This document shows, one piece after another, positions 8,680-17,292 of a DNA stretch of 64,000 nt. Source of the DNA: [Mycobacterium] nativiensis (GTDB lineage Bacteria; Actinomycetota; Actinomycetes; Mycobacteriales; Mycobacteriaceae); contig NZ_CP083986.1 in NCBI RefSeq assembly GCF_020172685.1, positions 3,935,738-3,999,737 of the forward strand. The letters are read 5' to 3'. Every line of letters starts with the position of its first letter. Position 1 is the stretch's first letter. The notes under the pieces were generated by a model. It ran no database searches. It saw nothing but the letters and a program-made list of their open reading frames with translations, and had not been told where the DNA came from. The translations under genes and the position numbers were made by a program.

Positions 8680-9084
8680 ATGATCAGCGCAACCAACGGC
8701 GGGCATCTGCGGCGGCATCTGCACCGGGTTTACCCGCGATCAGCATCCCTGGAGCCCACAGATAGGCCTGGGCGGCATGGAGTCTTCGCCGTCCTGTTCG
8801 CTGCCACACTCCTGGGAACACCGACCGTCCATGCCGACGCGACCGACGACTACCTTGCACAGCTGTTGGAGCACGGTGTCCGCACCCTCACCTACCAAGA
8901 CAAGACGCGAGCGGCGGCCATCGGCCTAGAGGTCTGCCAGCATCTACGCGACGGTTCGAACTCCGTAGCCGAGAGTGCAGCCCTTCAGCGTAGGGGCGCC
9001 GCCGGCGACCGGGGGGAATGGATCGTCAGAGCGGCCCAGGCGCACCTCTGCCCGGATACAACCCGGCTTGGACTTGGACCATGA
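8680..9084 (+). CDS. Exported DUF732-like small protein
   Basis: A 134-residue protein with a long basic leader and hydrophobic stretch FAVLFAATLLGTPTVHA followed by DATDD, a likely signal peptidase site. The mature part has DYLAQLLEHGVRTLTY, a Cys in LEVCQHL and a second in AQAHLCPD. This two-Cys layout is that of DUF732, a small secreted mycobacterial family. It points towards the mce-linked secreted genes, ending 140 bp from the last of them. The function of DUF732 proteins is unknown. Confidence 0.65.
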   Translation: MISATNGGHLRRHLHRVYPRSASLEPTDRPGRHGVFAVLFAATLLGTPTVHADATDDYLAQLLEHGVRTLTYQDKTRAAAIGLEVCQHLRDGSNSVAESAALQRRGAAGDRGEWIVRAAQAHLCPDTTRLGLGP

Positions 9085-9224
9085 CGGTGACACCTGCCTG
9101 GTCCGGCTGCTCGTTACACGGGAAGTCCGTCTGGATACCATTCTCGCCGAACATGCGCCATGCACCACCGATCCGTCCGCGATGACTCGAGCTTCAAGCA
9201 GCATTTAGCCGCCCACGACGAGTA

Positions 9225-9662
9225 TTAGTTGTCGTTCGTCAAAATGAAGGGCCGAGGCCCGCTTCTCGTCATCACAGGTGTGCCGCAATTCGGGAAGGTT
9301 TCGACAGTGACAACGGTTCCACTCATGGCAACCGAGTCCCACGCGTATTCGAACCGCCCCGGGTAGGTTCTCTGGTTGAGATCACACTGCACCGCGGCGA
9401 GCAGATCGACCGTCATGCTCCACTGCCCATTTTCCAAATGCGCCTGTCCAATGAACCGGTCGTCGACGAAGCCCGACGTATCAGTGACACCGACGTTCAC
9501 ACACCCCAGACCGCACGGAACAACCGTCCATTTACTGGTGTCGCCGTTCGCGCCCTGAAACCTATAGACACCGAGAAACTCGTCCGCCGCGGCTCGTCCT
9601 GCCAGTCCGACGGTCGCGCCGGCGAGAAAGACGACCATCGTCATTAGTCGCATAATAGTCAT
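9225..9662 (-). CDS. Exported protein of unknown function, end of the mce gene run
   Basis: About 145 residues from an ATG at 9662 with AAAGGAAC upstream; the longer open frame to 10094 would overlap the next gene. The signal peptide is MRLMTMVVFLAGATVGLAGRA followed by ADEFLGVYRF. The mature domain has four Cys (VVPCGLGC, VQCDLN, FPNCGTP) and many beta-prone stretches such as GQWSMTVDLL and GTVVTVETFPN, so a small disulfide-bonded beta protein is likely. Similar short exported proteins are common in mycobacteria but I do not recognise a named family. It is the last gene of the minus-strand run that begins with yrbEA. Confidence 0.7.
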   Translation of the reverse strand: MTIMRLMTMVVFLAGATVGLAGRAAADEFLGVYRFQGANGDTSKWTVVPCGLGCVNVGVTDTSGFVDDRFIGQAHLENGQWSMTVDLLAAVQCDLNQRTYPGRFEYAWDSVAMSGTVVTVETFPNCGTPVMTRSGPRPFILTNDN

Positions 9663-9768
9663 GACGTTCCTTTCACCTCTGCACCGAGTAGAATCGCAGT
9701 TCCAGGCCCTGAAACACCCGACTTCCTCGAGCGGACTAATCCCGCGTCCCGGCGATACGACCAACCTA

Positions 9769-10341
9769 TTACCCGGCCAGGACCGAAACAGCCAGCACGT
9801 ACCCTTCACTCCGATTCTCGATCGCGCTCGCGCCGAATTTCGTGTACGTGCAATCAGGGATGAACTCATACCCCTCCGTAACCACGCCAAGGATGGCCTT
9901 ACCCTCCCTGGTGGGCGGTGCAGAACGGCGCGGAACACTATCGCCGTAACCCACAAGTAGTTTAGCTTTGCCGGCGGCGTAATCCATTTCGCGCAGTATA
10001 GGTAACAGCTGCGGCGTCTCGAAAGGTATGAACCTTGCTGTGTGTTGGGCATACGACTGCATTTCACTGTTTGCCCGAAGCGCCAAACTGTCAAGCACCG
10101 CGTCTGCTTGCAAGGGCGGGCACGCGCCGCGGGCGGCCGCTATAGCTGACCTCAACTCTGTCGTGTGGTCAGCCGCCGATGCGGGTGCCAGAACTATCGC
10201 CATAAGACCGGCTGTTAGTGCGCTCAACACACCGGCTATCACCGACTGGAAGCAGCAACGTCGAGCCGGCCGCACGCCGGCTGGGCCTGCATACTTGCCG
10301 ATGCCGAGCTGGACGGCCATCTCGCCATAAAGTCTCGCCAT
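9769..10341 (-). CDS. Exported CAP/SCP-like domain protein
   Basis: A 190-residue protein with GGAGG eight bases before its ATG. It has a basic N-terminus, a hydrophobic segment (about residues 32-54) and an APASAADH site. The mature part reads ELRSAIAAARGACPPL, then LDSLALRANSEMQSYAQHT, and ends in YEFIPDCTYTKFGAS and YVLAVSVLAG. This progression resembles the CAP (SCP/PR-1) fold of secreted mycobacterial proteins, but the classical CAP His and Glu ligands are not obvious. The assignment is a pattern match only. It lies 55 bp after a DUF732 gene in the mce gene run. Confidence 0.6.
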   Translation of the reverse strand: MARLYGEMAVQLGIGKYAGPAGVRPARRCCFQSVIAGVLSALTAGLMAIVLAPASAADHTTELRSAIAAARGACPPLQADAVLDSLALRANSEMQSYAQHTARFIPFETPQLLPILREMDYAAGKAKLLVGYGDSVPRRSAPPTREGKAILGVVTEGYEFIPDCTYTKFGASAIENRSEGYVLAVSVLAG

Positions 10342-10396
10342 TCGCTTCGTCCTCCTCTGATATCGTTACGCTCAACGTCGTTAGAGCAGAGCCCGT

Positions 10397-10738
10397 TCAG
10401 TCGCGTTCGGAGCACAAATCGGTCACAGCGTGATCGACGATTGCATTAGCATGCTCGATACTCATCCCATACTGTGGGCGAGAGCCAGAGTTATACACCG
10501 CCTGTTCCAAGACCCTGTCTGGCCGGACACCGCGCCTAAAGAGTGCGCACACCTCCCAGCCCCACTCTTTCAATTCTAGGTCCCCGCCAGGAGTTTTGAT
10601 CCCGAGTTTGTTCAGGTTGTCAATATAGGATCTCGTATCGGCTCGCGCCGGGATAGCCGCAAACACACCCCCTGGCGCCGATAGACCGATTGTCAGTGCT
10701 GTCCCGAAAACAATAGCTGGCGCCCATTTACACGTCAC
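10397..10738 (-). CDS. Exported DUF732 family protein
   Basis: A 113-residue protein with a GTG start at 10738 preceded by GAGGAGG. The signal peptide covers about 34 residues and ends near PARADTRS. The mature part has YIDNLNKLGIKTPGGD, a Cys in WEVCALFRRG and a C-terminal VTDLCSERD. This two-Cys helical layout is typical of DUF732. It lies between the CAP-like gene and another exported gene, all on the mce strand with gaps of 55-57 bp, which suggests co-transcription and export to the cell envelope where Mce proteins act. Confidence 0.78.
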   Translation of the reverse strand: MTCKWAPAIVFGTALTIGLSAPGGVFAAIPARADTRSYIDNLNKLGIKTPGGDLELKEWGWEVCALFRRGVRPDRVLEQAVYNSGSRPQYGMSIEHANAIVDHAVTDLCSERD

Positions 10739-10795
10739 AGCGACCTCCTCATCAGTCCATTACTCGGTGTTAACGCCGTGCGCGCACGCGCAAAC

Positions 10796-11521
10796 CTAAT
10801 CGCACACATGCGATCGCTCGATCCTGCTACCCCAATGCTTGACTCGCTGTTGTGATGGACCGTATACCCAAGCGGTGTTTCTTGACCTGATACCTATCCC
10901 GGTGTTCGCGAGGTGTTGCCACAGGCGATAGAAGCTCTCCCCCTGATATATGGGAAAATAGACATCGCCAGCGAAATCCCGGCTCTGAGTCAACGCTTCC
11001 GCCCGCGGTGTTAGGAAAGCCACCGTCTGTTCGATGTTGGCGGCCACCGCATCAGCGTGCGATTGGATACCGTCAACCGTCCAATCGTTATTAGCGTGCA
11101 GTAGATCAAAGCCGAACCGGTCCATCTGCCGGCGTAACTGCACGTATTGCGCGGTGAACCATTGACACATCTCGCGCTCTGCCGTGATATCGCTGTCTGT
11201 CACATTAGACTGATACTGGTCAAACGGGAATGGAAATTTAGGTGTCCACGTGCTCTGAGTGAGGGTAACAGTCGGCAAGGGAGGCGGTGGCACAGGCGGA
11301 TCGGCATTAGCATGCGCGCTGAACACGGACGATATCGCCACCACAAAAGACACATGCGATGCGCATCTAAGTGCCCAATCTTTGACCAGCGTAAGCCTCA
11401 TCCCAAGCCGGTACTCACTTGCCATACGGCCACGCGGAAAGAGTGTCGCAAAGGGCCGACGAGATAACCCCGAAACCCTCACTAGCTGGCCCAGCCTTAT
11501 CCGTCGGGCAGATTGACTCAT
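10796..11521 (-). CDS. Exported protein of unknown function, mce-linked
   Basis: Up to 241 residues from the ATG at 11521; an in-frame ATG at 11401 would give a cleaner signal peptide (MRLTLVKDWALRC, then a hydrophobic stretch and SAHANADPPVPP), so the true start may be further in. The mature protein begins with a Pro-rich linker, then a helical region with EREMCQWFTAQYVQLRRQMD and IEQTVAFLTPRAEAL. I do not recognise the family. It starts 20 bp after the stop of the Mce-associated membrane protein, so it is very probably in the mce transcript. Confidence 0.65.
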   Translation of the reverse strand: MSQSARRIRLGQLVRVSGLSRRPFATLFPRGRMASEYRLGMRLTLVKDWALRCASHVSFVVAISSVFSAHANADPPVPPPPLPTVTLTQSTWTPKFPFPFDQYQSNVTDSDITAEREMCQWFTAQYVQLRRQMDRFGFDLLHANNDWTVDGIQSHADAVAANIEQTVAFLTPRAEALTQSRDFAGDVYFPIYQGESFYRLWQHLANTGIGIRSRNTAWVYGPSQQRVKHWGSRIERSHVCD

Positions 11522-11540
11522 CACGGTTCGAGTCCAGCCA

Positions 11541-12239
11541 TTACTTATTTTCGACCGCCGCGGCAATACCGCCGACATCGCTGATCTGCCACTCGTTGTT
11601 GCTATCGACGGTGATGCTATAAGTGGCCGTCGACTGTAGGTTCTCTCCAGCTTGAACCGTTTTTGTCATCACGCTGACGAACGCGTCGACGATATAGACA
11701 CCGTTATCCACCGATCGGACCTTCGCGGCAATGGGGCTCGCAGTCGAACTCCATTGCAATGGCAGTAGGATCTGCTCCATCGCGATGGCTGCCTTCGTGA
11801 GCTTCTCCTTGAGCTCCGGCGTCATGTTCTTAACGAGGTTCTGCTTCCACGGCCCAAGGTCTTTGTAATCCATGACCGCAGCGTTCACCGCGTAGTCAAG
11901 CGAAATCTGCTCGGCATGCGCGCTGTCGGCGGCACGGCGGGCCTGATCGTCGAATTCCGCCTTTACCCCGAGATACAGCCACGTCATGGTGCCGATCGCC
12001 GCTAGAAATCCAATAACAACCGCGCCGACAGCCAAGGCCCGAACAGAGATGGACACGTGCCTGCTCCCTGCGGCCGCGTTGTCAGACGAGCTGCCAACCG
12101 CCGATTCGTCAACCGTCTCGGCCTGGCCCGCCTCAACAGCCGGCTCTAGTACGTCAGTTAGGTCCGAGTTAGCCACATCTGCGCCTTTCTTCTCCGTATT
12201 CGTACTTCCAGCATTCGCTTCGGTCGAAAGCGTTGTCAC
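11541..12239 (-). CDS. Mce-associated membrane protein
   Basis: A 232-residue protein with an acidic, Ser/Ala-rich cytoplasmic N-terminus (about 60 residues), one membrane segment (about residues 67-91, ending TMTWLYLGV) and an extracytoplasmic domain with SLDYAVNAAVMDYKDLG and TYSITVDSNNEWQISDVGG. This is the layout of Mas/Omam proteins, which stabilise or assist Mce transporters in mycobacteria. Its ATG overlaps the mceF stop as ATGA, showing tight coupling to the transporter genes. It belongs in the inner membrane with its domain facing the Mce complex. Confidence 0.88.
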   Translation of the reverse strand: MTTLSTEANAGSTNTEKKGADVANSDLTDVLEPAVEAGQAETVDESAVGSSSDNAAAGSRHVSISVRALAVGAVVIGFLAAIGTMTWLYLGVKAEFDDQARRAADSAHAEQISLDYAVNAAVMDYKDLGPWKQNLVKNMTPELKEKLTKAAIAMEQILLPLQWSSTASPIAAKVRSVDNGVYIVDAFVSVMTKTVQAGENLQSTATYSITVDSNNEWQISDVGGIAAAVENK

Positions 12240-13207
12240 CGCCCAGCACCGCCTTCCGAACCCAACACATGAAGGTCGATCGCACCGTCTACTGGCACTG
12301 TGGACAGAAGATTCGCGAGGACCTGACTACTGTCAATTCCCATCGTCGCGCCCGCGATTGCCTGGACATTCGCCATCAACGGCTCGGTCAGAACCCGAAG
12401 ATCGGGTGCACGGTCGTCCAAGAACTTCTGAATACGATGTAACAACTTGCCGAATAGGTAAACAGACCCGGGCGAATCGTTACGGAGGACGGCAGCATCC
12501 ATTCCACTATCCCAGAGGCGCCTTAGCGGCGGCCCGAGGTCTCGCAACGCCGGGGTTGCATCGGCGAGTGCCGGTCCGACGAACGCGGCGTTTTCAAGCA
12601 GGCTCTGCGAATTTTCCAACACTTCTCGCCCTCGACCGCGTAGATCAGCCGTCGTGCTGCGGAGCAGCAGGCTCGCCCGCTCCAGATTGGGCAGCACAGC
12701 GTACGGGTCTGGTATGGCCGTATCGAACTCGTGGATAACACGTTCTAATTCGTCAGGGTCAAGTTGATTCAATACCCGGGCGACGCTGACCCCGAGTTCG
12801 GAGATTGAAGGTGGCTGTTTCACGGCTTCTGACTCGATTCGCTGCCCGTTCCTGAACATCGGCCCGATAGCGCTGCGCGGCTCAATCTCAATATAGGACT
12901 CGCCGAGCGCAGAAAGATTATCTAGCCGGATGACGCTGTCAACGGGAACTTGATATTTCCCGTCTATGTAGAAGTGGATCGTTGCATTCGCGATGGACGT
13001 CTCGATCTCGGTAACTTTTCCTACGGGAACTCCACGGAGCAATACGCGCGAGTCGACGACAGCGTTATTGGTGTCGGCCACACTCATCGAGAGGCTTACC
13101 CGATTGGAAGGTGGCGCCACCCGAATGCCGAGCGAGGCGATATAGCTGACGAACATCATCACTATCGCACAAAACGCCGCGACCGCGGCCAACACCTTCA
13201 TATTCAC
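12236..13207 (-). CDS. mceF: MCE family protein MceF
   Basis: A 323-residue Mce subunit, sixth in the operon. A single N-terminal membrane anchor (about residues 5-27) is followed by the MCE/MlaD-like domain with SLSMSVADTNNAVVDSRVLL and RGVPVGKVTEIE. The C-terminal part is helical, with repeated Leu-rich stretches as in other Mce proteins that form the tunnel across the envelope. Start overlaps the mceE stop by 4 bp. It should form part of a hexameric Mce assembly importing a hydrophobic substrate. It is shorter than the longest MceF proteins, which carry extended C-termini. Confidence 0.92.
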   Translation of the reverse strand: MNMKVLAAVAAFCAIVMMFVSYIASLGIRVAPPSNRVSLSMSVADTNNAVVDSRVLLRGVPVGKVTEIETSIANATIHFYIDGKYQVPVDSVIRLDNLSALGESYIEIEPRSAIGPMFRNGQRIESEAVKQPPSISELGVSVARVLNQLDPDELERVIHEFDTAIPDPYAVLPNLERASLLLRSTTADLRGRGREVLENSQSLLENAAFVGPALADATPALRDLGPPLRRLWDSGMDAAVLRNDSPGSVYLFGKLLHRIQKFLDDRAPDLRVLTEPLMANVQAIAGATMGIDSSQVLANLLSTVPVDGAIDLHVLGSEGGAGR

Positions 13208-14190
13208 GGGATCGCTCCAAGCATTCGTAACACCTGCTCCATATCGCCCGACAGCTCCTTGCCGTCGGGACCGACGATCGACGTGATGTTAATCGCGGGG
13301 TATTTGTCCTGTGGAAGAAAATAATCGGTGTAGAAGCGTCGATAGGCCGGGTACTCTTCCTCCACGATCCGCTTCGCGTCGCCAATAGCTTCGACAGCAT
13401 TAGCGCCAGAGTTGAGCACAGGAACGAGCCAGTGACCTAGATTGTAGATCGAGCCCAGTGATGGCAACAGCCGACCAAAGTAGTTTGCCACCAGAAAGGC
13501 GCGCTTGTAACCCGCTATGCCTTCCTCCGAATACCAGAAGTTCAGAGTCGCCGCCCGATTGGCCACTACGCTTGCTGTCTCGGATAGGCCACGTATCAAG
13601 AGGTCGACATTGTCAACACTGTCGGCCAATTGTTCGAGGTCGGTCGTGATCTGCGACACGACGCGGCGTACCTCCGGCCTGCGCGGAGTGACTCGGTTGA
13701 TACCAATGATCGTGTTCTGCGCCCGTTGAATGGATCCACTGCCGATGAAATTCGCCAGATTGGCGATCGTGTCTTCGAGCTGTGGTGGAGACGTGGTCTG
13801 ATCGACCGGGATTCGGCTGCCCGGGCCTAACGGTGGCGCCGCCTCTTCACCTCGCACCAGCGCCAGGTAGATGTCACCGAGGACCGTTGCCTGCTGTAAG
13901 AGCAGGTGCACATTCGACGGCACCACGACATCGCGATCAATCCGCGCGGTGACGGCGACGCGCTTTCCCGCAATAGCGACCTTACTCACCACACCGACCC
14001 TCGTGCCGTCCATTACCACCTTGGTGCGGTCCGGCAGATTGAGCACATTGGCGAACTCCGCAGTGATCTCGTAACCGTCCTGATAGCTGGTACCGGGTAC
14101 CGGGATCGCATTGACGTCCAGCGAGCCGCAGGACGTCAGCATGAGCGCTCCCCCGACCGCTGCGATTATCGCTTGCATATGTTGTCTCAT
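13204..14190 (-). CDS. mceE: MCE family lipoprotein MceE
   Basis: A 328-residue Mce subunit with a lipoprotein signal: ALMLTSC places the lipidated Cys at position 21 and fits the lipobox exactly. The MCE domain follows with EITAEFANVLNLPDRTKVVM and GTRVGVVSKVAI. MceE (LprK-type) is the lipid-anchored subunit in mycobacterial mce operons. The start overlaps the mceD stop as ATGA and the stop overlaps the mceF start. No Cys other than the lipidated one is obvious in the mature region. Confidence 0.93.
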   Translation of the reverse strand: MRQHMQAIIAAVGGALMLTSCGSLDVNAIPVPGTSYQDGYEITAEFANVLNLPDRTKVVMDGTRVGVVSKVAIAGKRVAVTARIDRDVVVPSNVHLLLQQATVLGDIYLALVRGEEAAPPLGPGSRIPVDQTTSPPQLEDTIANLANFIGSGSIQRAQNTIIGINRVTPRRPEVRRVVSQITTDLEQLADSVDNVDLLIRGLSETASVVANRAATLNFWYSEEGIAGYKRAFLVANYFGRLLPSLGSIYNLGHWLVPVLNSGANAVEAIGDAKRIVEEEYPAYRRFYTDYFLPQDKYPAINITSIVGPDGKELSGDMEQVLRMLGAIP

Positions 14191-15323
14191 CTGCGGTTGG
14201 CTTCCGCCAGGACGTACTGCAAAAGCGCAACGTCCACTGCGTACGGCTTACCGGCGACGTCGGCACAACTCCCTGGCATTGACGTGTTGATAGCTCCGCA
14301 CAGCGCAAGACCGTTCAAACCCGGTCGCTCAATCCGGAACAACGGGGGTCGCCAGCGGATCAAGTAGAACAGATAGTCGTTAATGTGCTTAGCCAACGCC
14401 CCTGCCGGCGCTCCGGCAGGCTCGCCTCCCAACCCACCAACAAATCGTGGAATCGGATTGAGCACATCCGCAACCCATTTGTAGTGGGGACTGATAATAC
14501 GGACGGTGTCGCTTACCGTATCCAGCAGCAGCTGGATCTCAGTTCCGAGTTCGACTTCAAGGTCGTCGACGAGAGTGACGAGCTCCCCGAGCCCATGAGC
14601 TATATCCGAGGAGCCGACCACCGCGGCCACTAGATCTGGGCCGGTGACCGGCATGGCCTCCACTATTTGCCTTATCGGATCCCGATTCGCTCGCACGATT
14701 GTGGTCAGTTCAGCCATGTTTCTGGTGATCGCGCCGAGGTCCGCGATCGCCTGGTCGGGGTTGTCTAATAAACTCGACGAAGTGCTCAGCAGCCTGTTCA
14801 CGCCGCCACCGTTACCCTGGACAGCCTCATCTATGCCGGCCAAGGCATCTTGAATATTGTTCGATCCGGCCGGGTTGATGCCATTCACAAAGTTAGTCGC
14901 GGAACCGATAGCCTGCGAGATACTCATCGGCGTCGATGTCTGGCCAATCGGGATACACTCGCCTGGCTCTAGCAGTGGTCCGCCGTCATAGTTTCCGGCT
15001 AGCTCCAACGAGCGGTCCGCCAGTATAGATGGGGACCGAGTCACCGCCCTGACACTTCGCGGTATCTGACGCCTTTCGCTGATCGTGAAGCCAACCCTGA
15101 CTTCGGTGCCCCGAGGCTCGATGGAACTCACGGTACCAATCTTGTAACCCATTGCCGTAACCAAGTTGCCCCGGTATAGGCCGACGCTATCGGACATTAT
15201 CGAACAGTATTCATCCGCACGGATCTGAGCCTGCGAGCCACACGATGTCGTGTAAAATGTGAGGAACACCGCTGCAATCATCGGAAGGCAAGCTGCTCGG
15301 CATGAAACCTGGCGACGGGACAT
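14187..15323 (-). CDS. mceD: MCE family protein MceD with a degenerate lipobox
   Basis: About 378 residues from the ATG at 15323, which overlaps the mceC stop as TGATG; an upstream ATG at 15353 is less likely. The leader ends in FLTFYTTSCGSQ, so Cys28 sits where a lipidated Cys would be, though Thr at -3 is not the usual Leu. The MCE domain contains YRGNLVTAMGYKIGTVSSIE and VRVGFTISERRQIPRS. It should be the fourth subunit of the tunnel complex. Having lipobox-like leaders on both MceD and MceE is unusual to my knowledge. Confidence 0.9.
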   Translation of the reverse strand: MSRRQVSCRAACLPMIAAVFLTFYTTSCGSQAQIRADEYCSIMSDSVGLYRGNLVTAMGYKIGTVSSIEPRGTEVRVGFTISERRQIPRSVRAVTRSPSILADRSLELAGNYDGGPLLEPGECIPIGQTSTPMSISQAIGSATNFVNGINPAGSNNIQDALAGIDEAVQGNGGGVNRLLSTSSSLLDNPDQAIADLGAITRNMAELTTIVRANRDPIRQIVEAMPVTGPDLVAAVVGSSDIAHGLGELVTLVDDLEVELGTEIQLLLDTVSDTVRIISPHYKWVADVLNPIPRFVGGLGGEPAGAPAGALAKHINDYLFYLIRWRPPLFRIERPGLNGLALCGAINTSMPGSCADVAGKPYAVDVALLQYVLAEANRR

Positions 15324-16288
15324 CAGCAGCGACTCGCCTCGACCGGGATGCACAGATCCGTTGCGAATAGTTCGGGCGGTGTTGAGAAATTTTGCGCCGC
15401 CAGCGTGCGTTCCATCCGCTCGCGCATTCGACGGAACACGCGGACCAGGACACCGTTCCTGTCCGCTATCGCCTGGAACTCACCCATCACACCGCGGGTC
15501 CGCTCAAGAAAATCGTTACGGTGATTCATATAGAACTCGTTGACGGGCTCGATGCGCTGTACCACTTCGCCGAGTCCTCGTAGTGCGGTTGCAAAACCTT
15601 CGCCGTATAACACGAGAGTCTGCTCCACGATCGCAACCCGCGAGATCATATATTCGAGCAGTTTACGATTATCGTTCAAGGTTCGAATGTACTCGTTGGA
15701 CGTGTCGAGGATAGTGCTAAGTTGTCCACGCTGGCGTTCCAAGGTGTCAGTGATGGCGTTGCCGGCGTTGATCATCTGAGTCACTGCATCGGTATTGGTA
15801 CCAGTCAGCCCCTGTTGTAATTGATTTATGGACTCGTTGATCGGCGCGGAATCTACGTTCTCAGAGATCTTTGTCGCGCCCACCAGGGTGCGCATCAGGC
15901 TGTACGGCATCGTGACACGCTCCTTCGGAATGGGACGGGCGCCGAGAGGCGTGTCGCCGAGCGAAATAATGGTGACGAAGTAGCCGCCGACTACGGTCAG
16001 CATACGAACCTCGATCTGAGACTGATCACCTATAAAGGCGCTTTGATCCACGCTTGCGCGCACGCGCACCTGGTTTGGTTCGATCGAAAGATCCTTGACC
16101 TTACCAACGATGATGCCTGCGACACGAACGGTATCGCCAGGACTGATCGAAATTGCATCGTCTGTGTAAAAAGTCAAAATCTGCTGCTTCGGCGGGCTAA
16201 CGTAGACCCAGGCCACCACAAGGCCGATGGTTGTCACGATTGCCAGCGCGCCGGCGCCCCAGAATACCGCGCTCCGCATGATCTTCAT
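15323..16288 (-). CDS. mceC: MCE family protein MceC
   Basis: About 321 residues from the ATG at 16288, which overlaps the mceB stop as ATGA; an in-frame ATG at 16300 is possible. One membrane anchor near the N-terminus (VFWGAGALAIVTTIGLVVAW) precedes the MCE domain with ISISPGDTVRVAGIIVGKV and VRVRASVDQSAF. The helical C-terminal region has heptad-like stretches (TLERQRGQLSTILDTSNEY). It has the expected length for the MceC subunit and lies third in the six-gene set. Confidence 0.92.
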   Translation of the reverse strand: MKIMRSAVFWGAGALAIVTTIGLVVAWVYVSPPKQQILTFYTDDAISISPGDTVRVAGIIVGKVKDLSIEPNQVRVRASVDQSAFIGDQSQIEVRMLTVVGGYFVTIISLGDTPLGARPIPKERVTMPYSLMRTLVGATKISENVDSAPINESINQLQQGLTGTNTDAVTQMINAGNAITDTLERQRGQLSTILDTSNEYIRTLNDNRKLLEYMISRVAIVEQTLVLYGEGFATALRGLGEVVQRIEPVNEFYMNHRNDFLERTRGVMGEFQAIADRNGVLVRVFRRMRERMERTLAAQNFSTPPELFATDLCIPVEASRC

Positions 16289-17292
16289 GATTGATTGCAT
16301 AACACTACCTTTTGGCCATTCAAAAGGACATCGATCGGCAAGGGCAATTCAGCCCTTCCTTGCGAGCAGGGTGCGGCGGTTCCGGCTAATGGCGGTGGCC
16401 CGATATTCTCCCATATAACCGGCACCCGCTTGAGTACTTCAATGTTGTCGTACACATTTGTGAACGCCTTGTCGAAAGCGTTGTCTATGTCGATCCCAGG
16501 CTTGATACCAGCGCCATCGAGGAGCCGCAGGGCCTGCCCGACGAACTCAGGACCGTACATTTGCGACTTCCGAAATTCATCGAGCACGGTCATGCCGGAC
16601 TCGAGTACCTTTTTGATAAGTCCCAGAAATTCGATCAGATAGCCTGAACGGTCACGGGTAGCGTTGGCGAGCACCGATAAGTTGCGCACGATGGTCGCGA
16701 TCACCTGCTCCCGGTCCGAGACCAAGGCAGTCAACTTGCGGATACTGTCAACCATCGGCCCCAGCCCGCCGCCATCGCCGGCGAGGAACGCACTGACGTT
16801 GTCGGTGAAGGTGTTGATCTCATCGGGAGACAACGTTGCAAGTATCGGCTGCAGCCCGTTGAACAGAACCGTGATGTCGAATGATGGCTGGGTCATGCTG
16901 GTCGGGATAGTCATGATCCGATCCGGGACGTCACCGTCCTCTGCGGGGTTAACAACATCTATATAACGTAAGCCTGTCAATGCTTGGAATCTGATTGCCA
17001 AGCGGCTCTCCCGGACAATGCTGAATCGTTTGTCCATCGTGAATCCGACCGCCGCAACGCTTCGCTTTGCCGATCGTGTAAGCCGGAGCAGATTCACCTT
17101 GCCAACGCGTACGCCATTGACCCGCACGTCCGCACCCTCATGGAGTCCGGACGCGTCGGTGAATTCGGCGTGGTACGAATGCGTGGAAACAGCAACGGGC
17201 TGCCTGACGACGTCGGCGATCACGATCAGCAGAACTGTGCTGACAGCAGCGGCAATCACAAGCCGCCACAGGGAGGCGAGCGGACGTCTCAT
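16285..17292 (-). CDS. mceB: MCE family protein MceB
   Basis: A 335-residue Mce subunit. The anchor is LVIAAAVSTVLLIVIADVV, followed by the MCE domain with YHAEFTDASGLHEGADVRV and NGVRVGKVNLLRL, the typical strand-turn-strand block of MlaD-like domains. The central and C-terminal parts are helical, ending in CSQGRAELPLPIDVL. Start and stop overlap the neighbouring mce genes by 4 bp. Second in order after mceA, as in all mycobacterial mce operons. Confidence 0.92.
   Translation of the reverse strand: MRRPLASLWRLVIAAAVSTVLLIVIADVVRQPVAVSTHSYHAEFTDASGLHEGADVRVNGVRVGKVNLLRLTRSAKRSVAAVGFTMDKRFSIVRESRLAIRFQALTGLRYIDVVNPAEDGDVPDRIMTIPTSMTQPSFDITVLFNGLQPILATLSPDEINTFTDNVSAFLAGDGGGLGPMVDSIRKLTALVSDREQVIATIVRNLSVLANATRDRSGYLIEFLGLIKKVLESGMTVLDEFRKSQMYGPEFVGQALRLLDGAGIKPGIDIDNAFDKAFTNVYDNIEVLKRVPVIWENIGPPPLAGTAAPCSQGRAELPLPIDVLLNGQKVVLCNQS

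Noticed and set aside
9225..10094. 289-residue version of the exported gene at 9.2 kb
   Set aside because: Its first 144 residues would overlap the CAP-like gene and show no signal. The ATG at 9662 has a ribosome site and begins a clear signal peptide.
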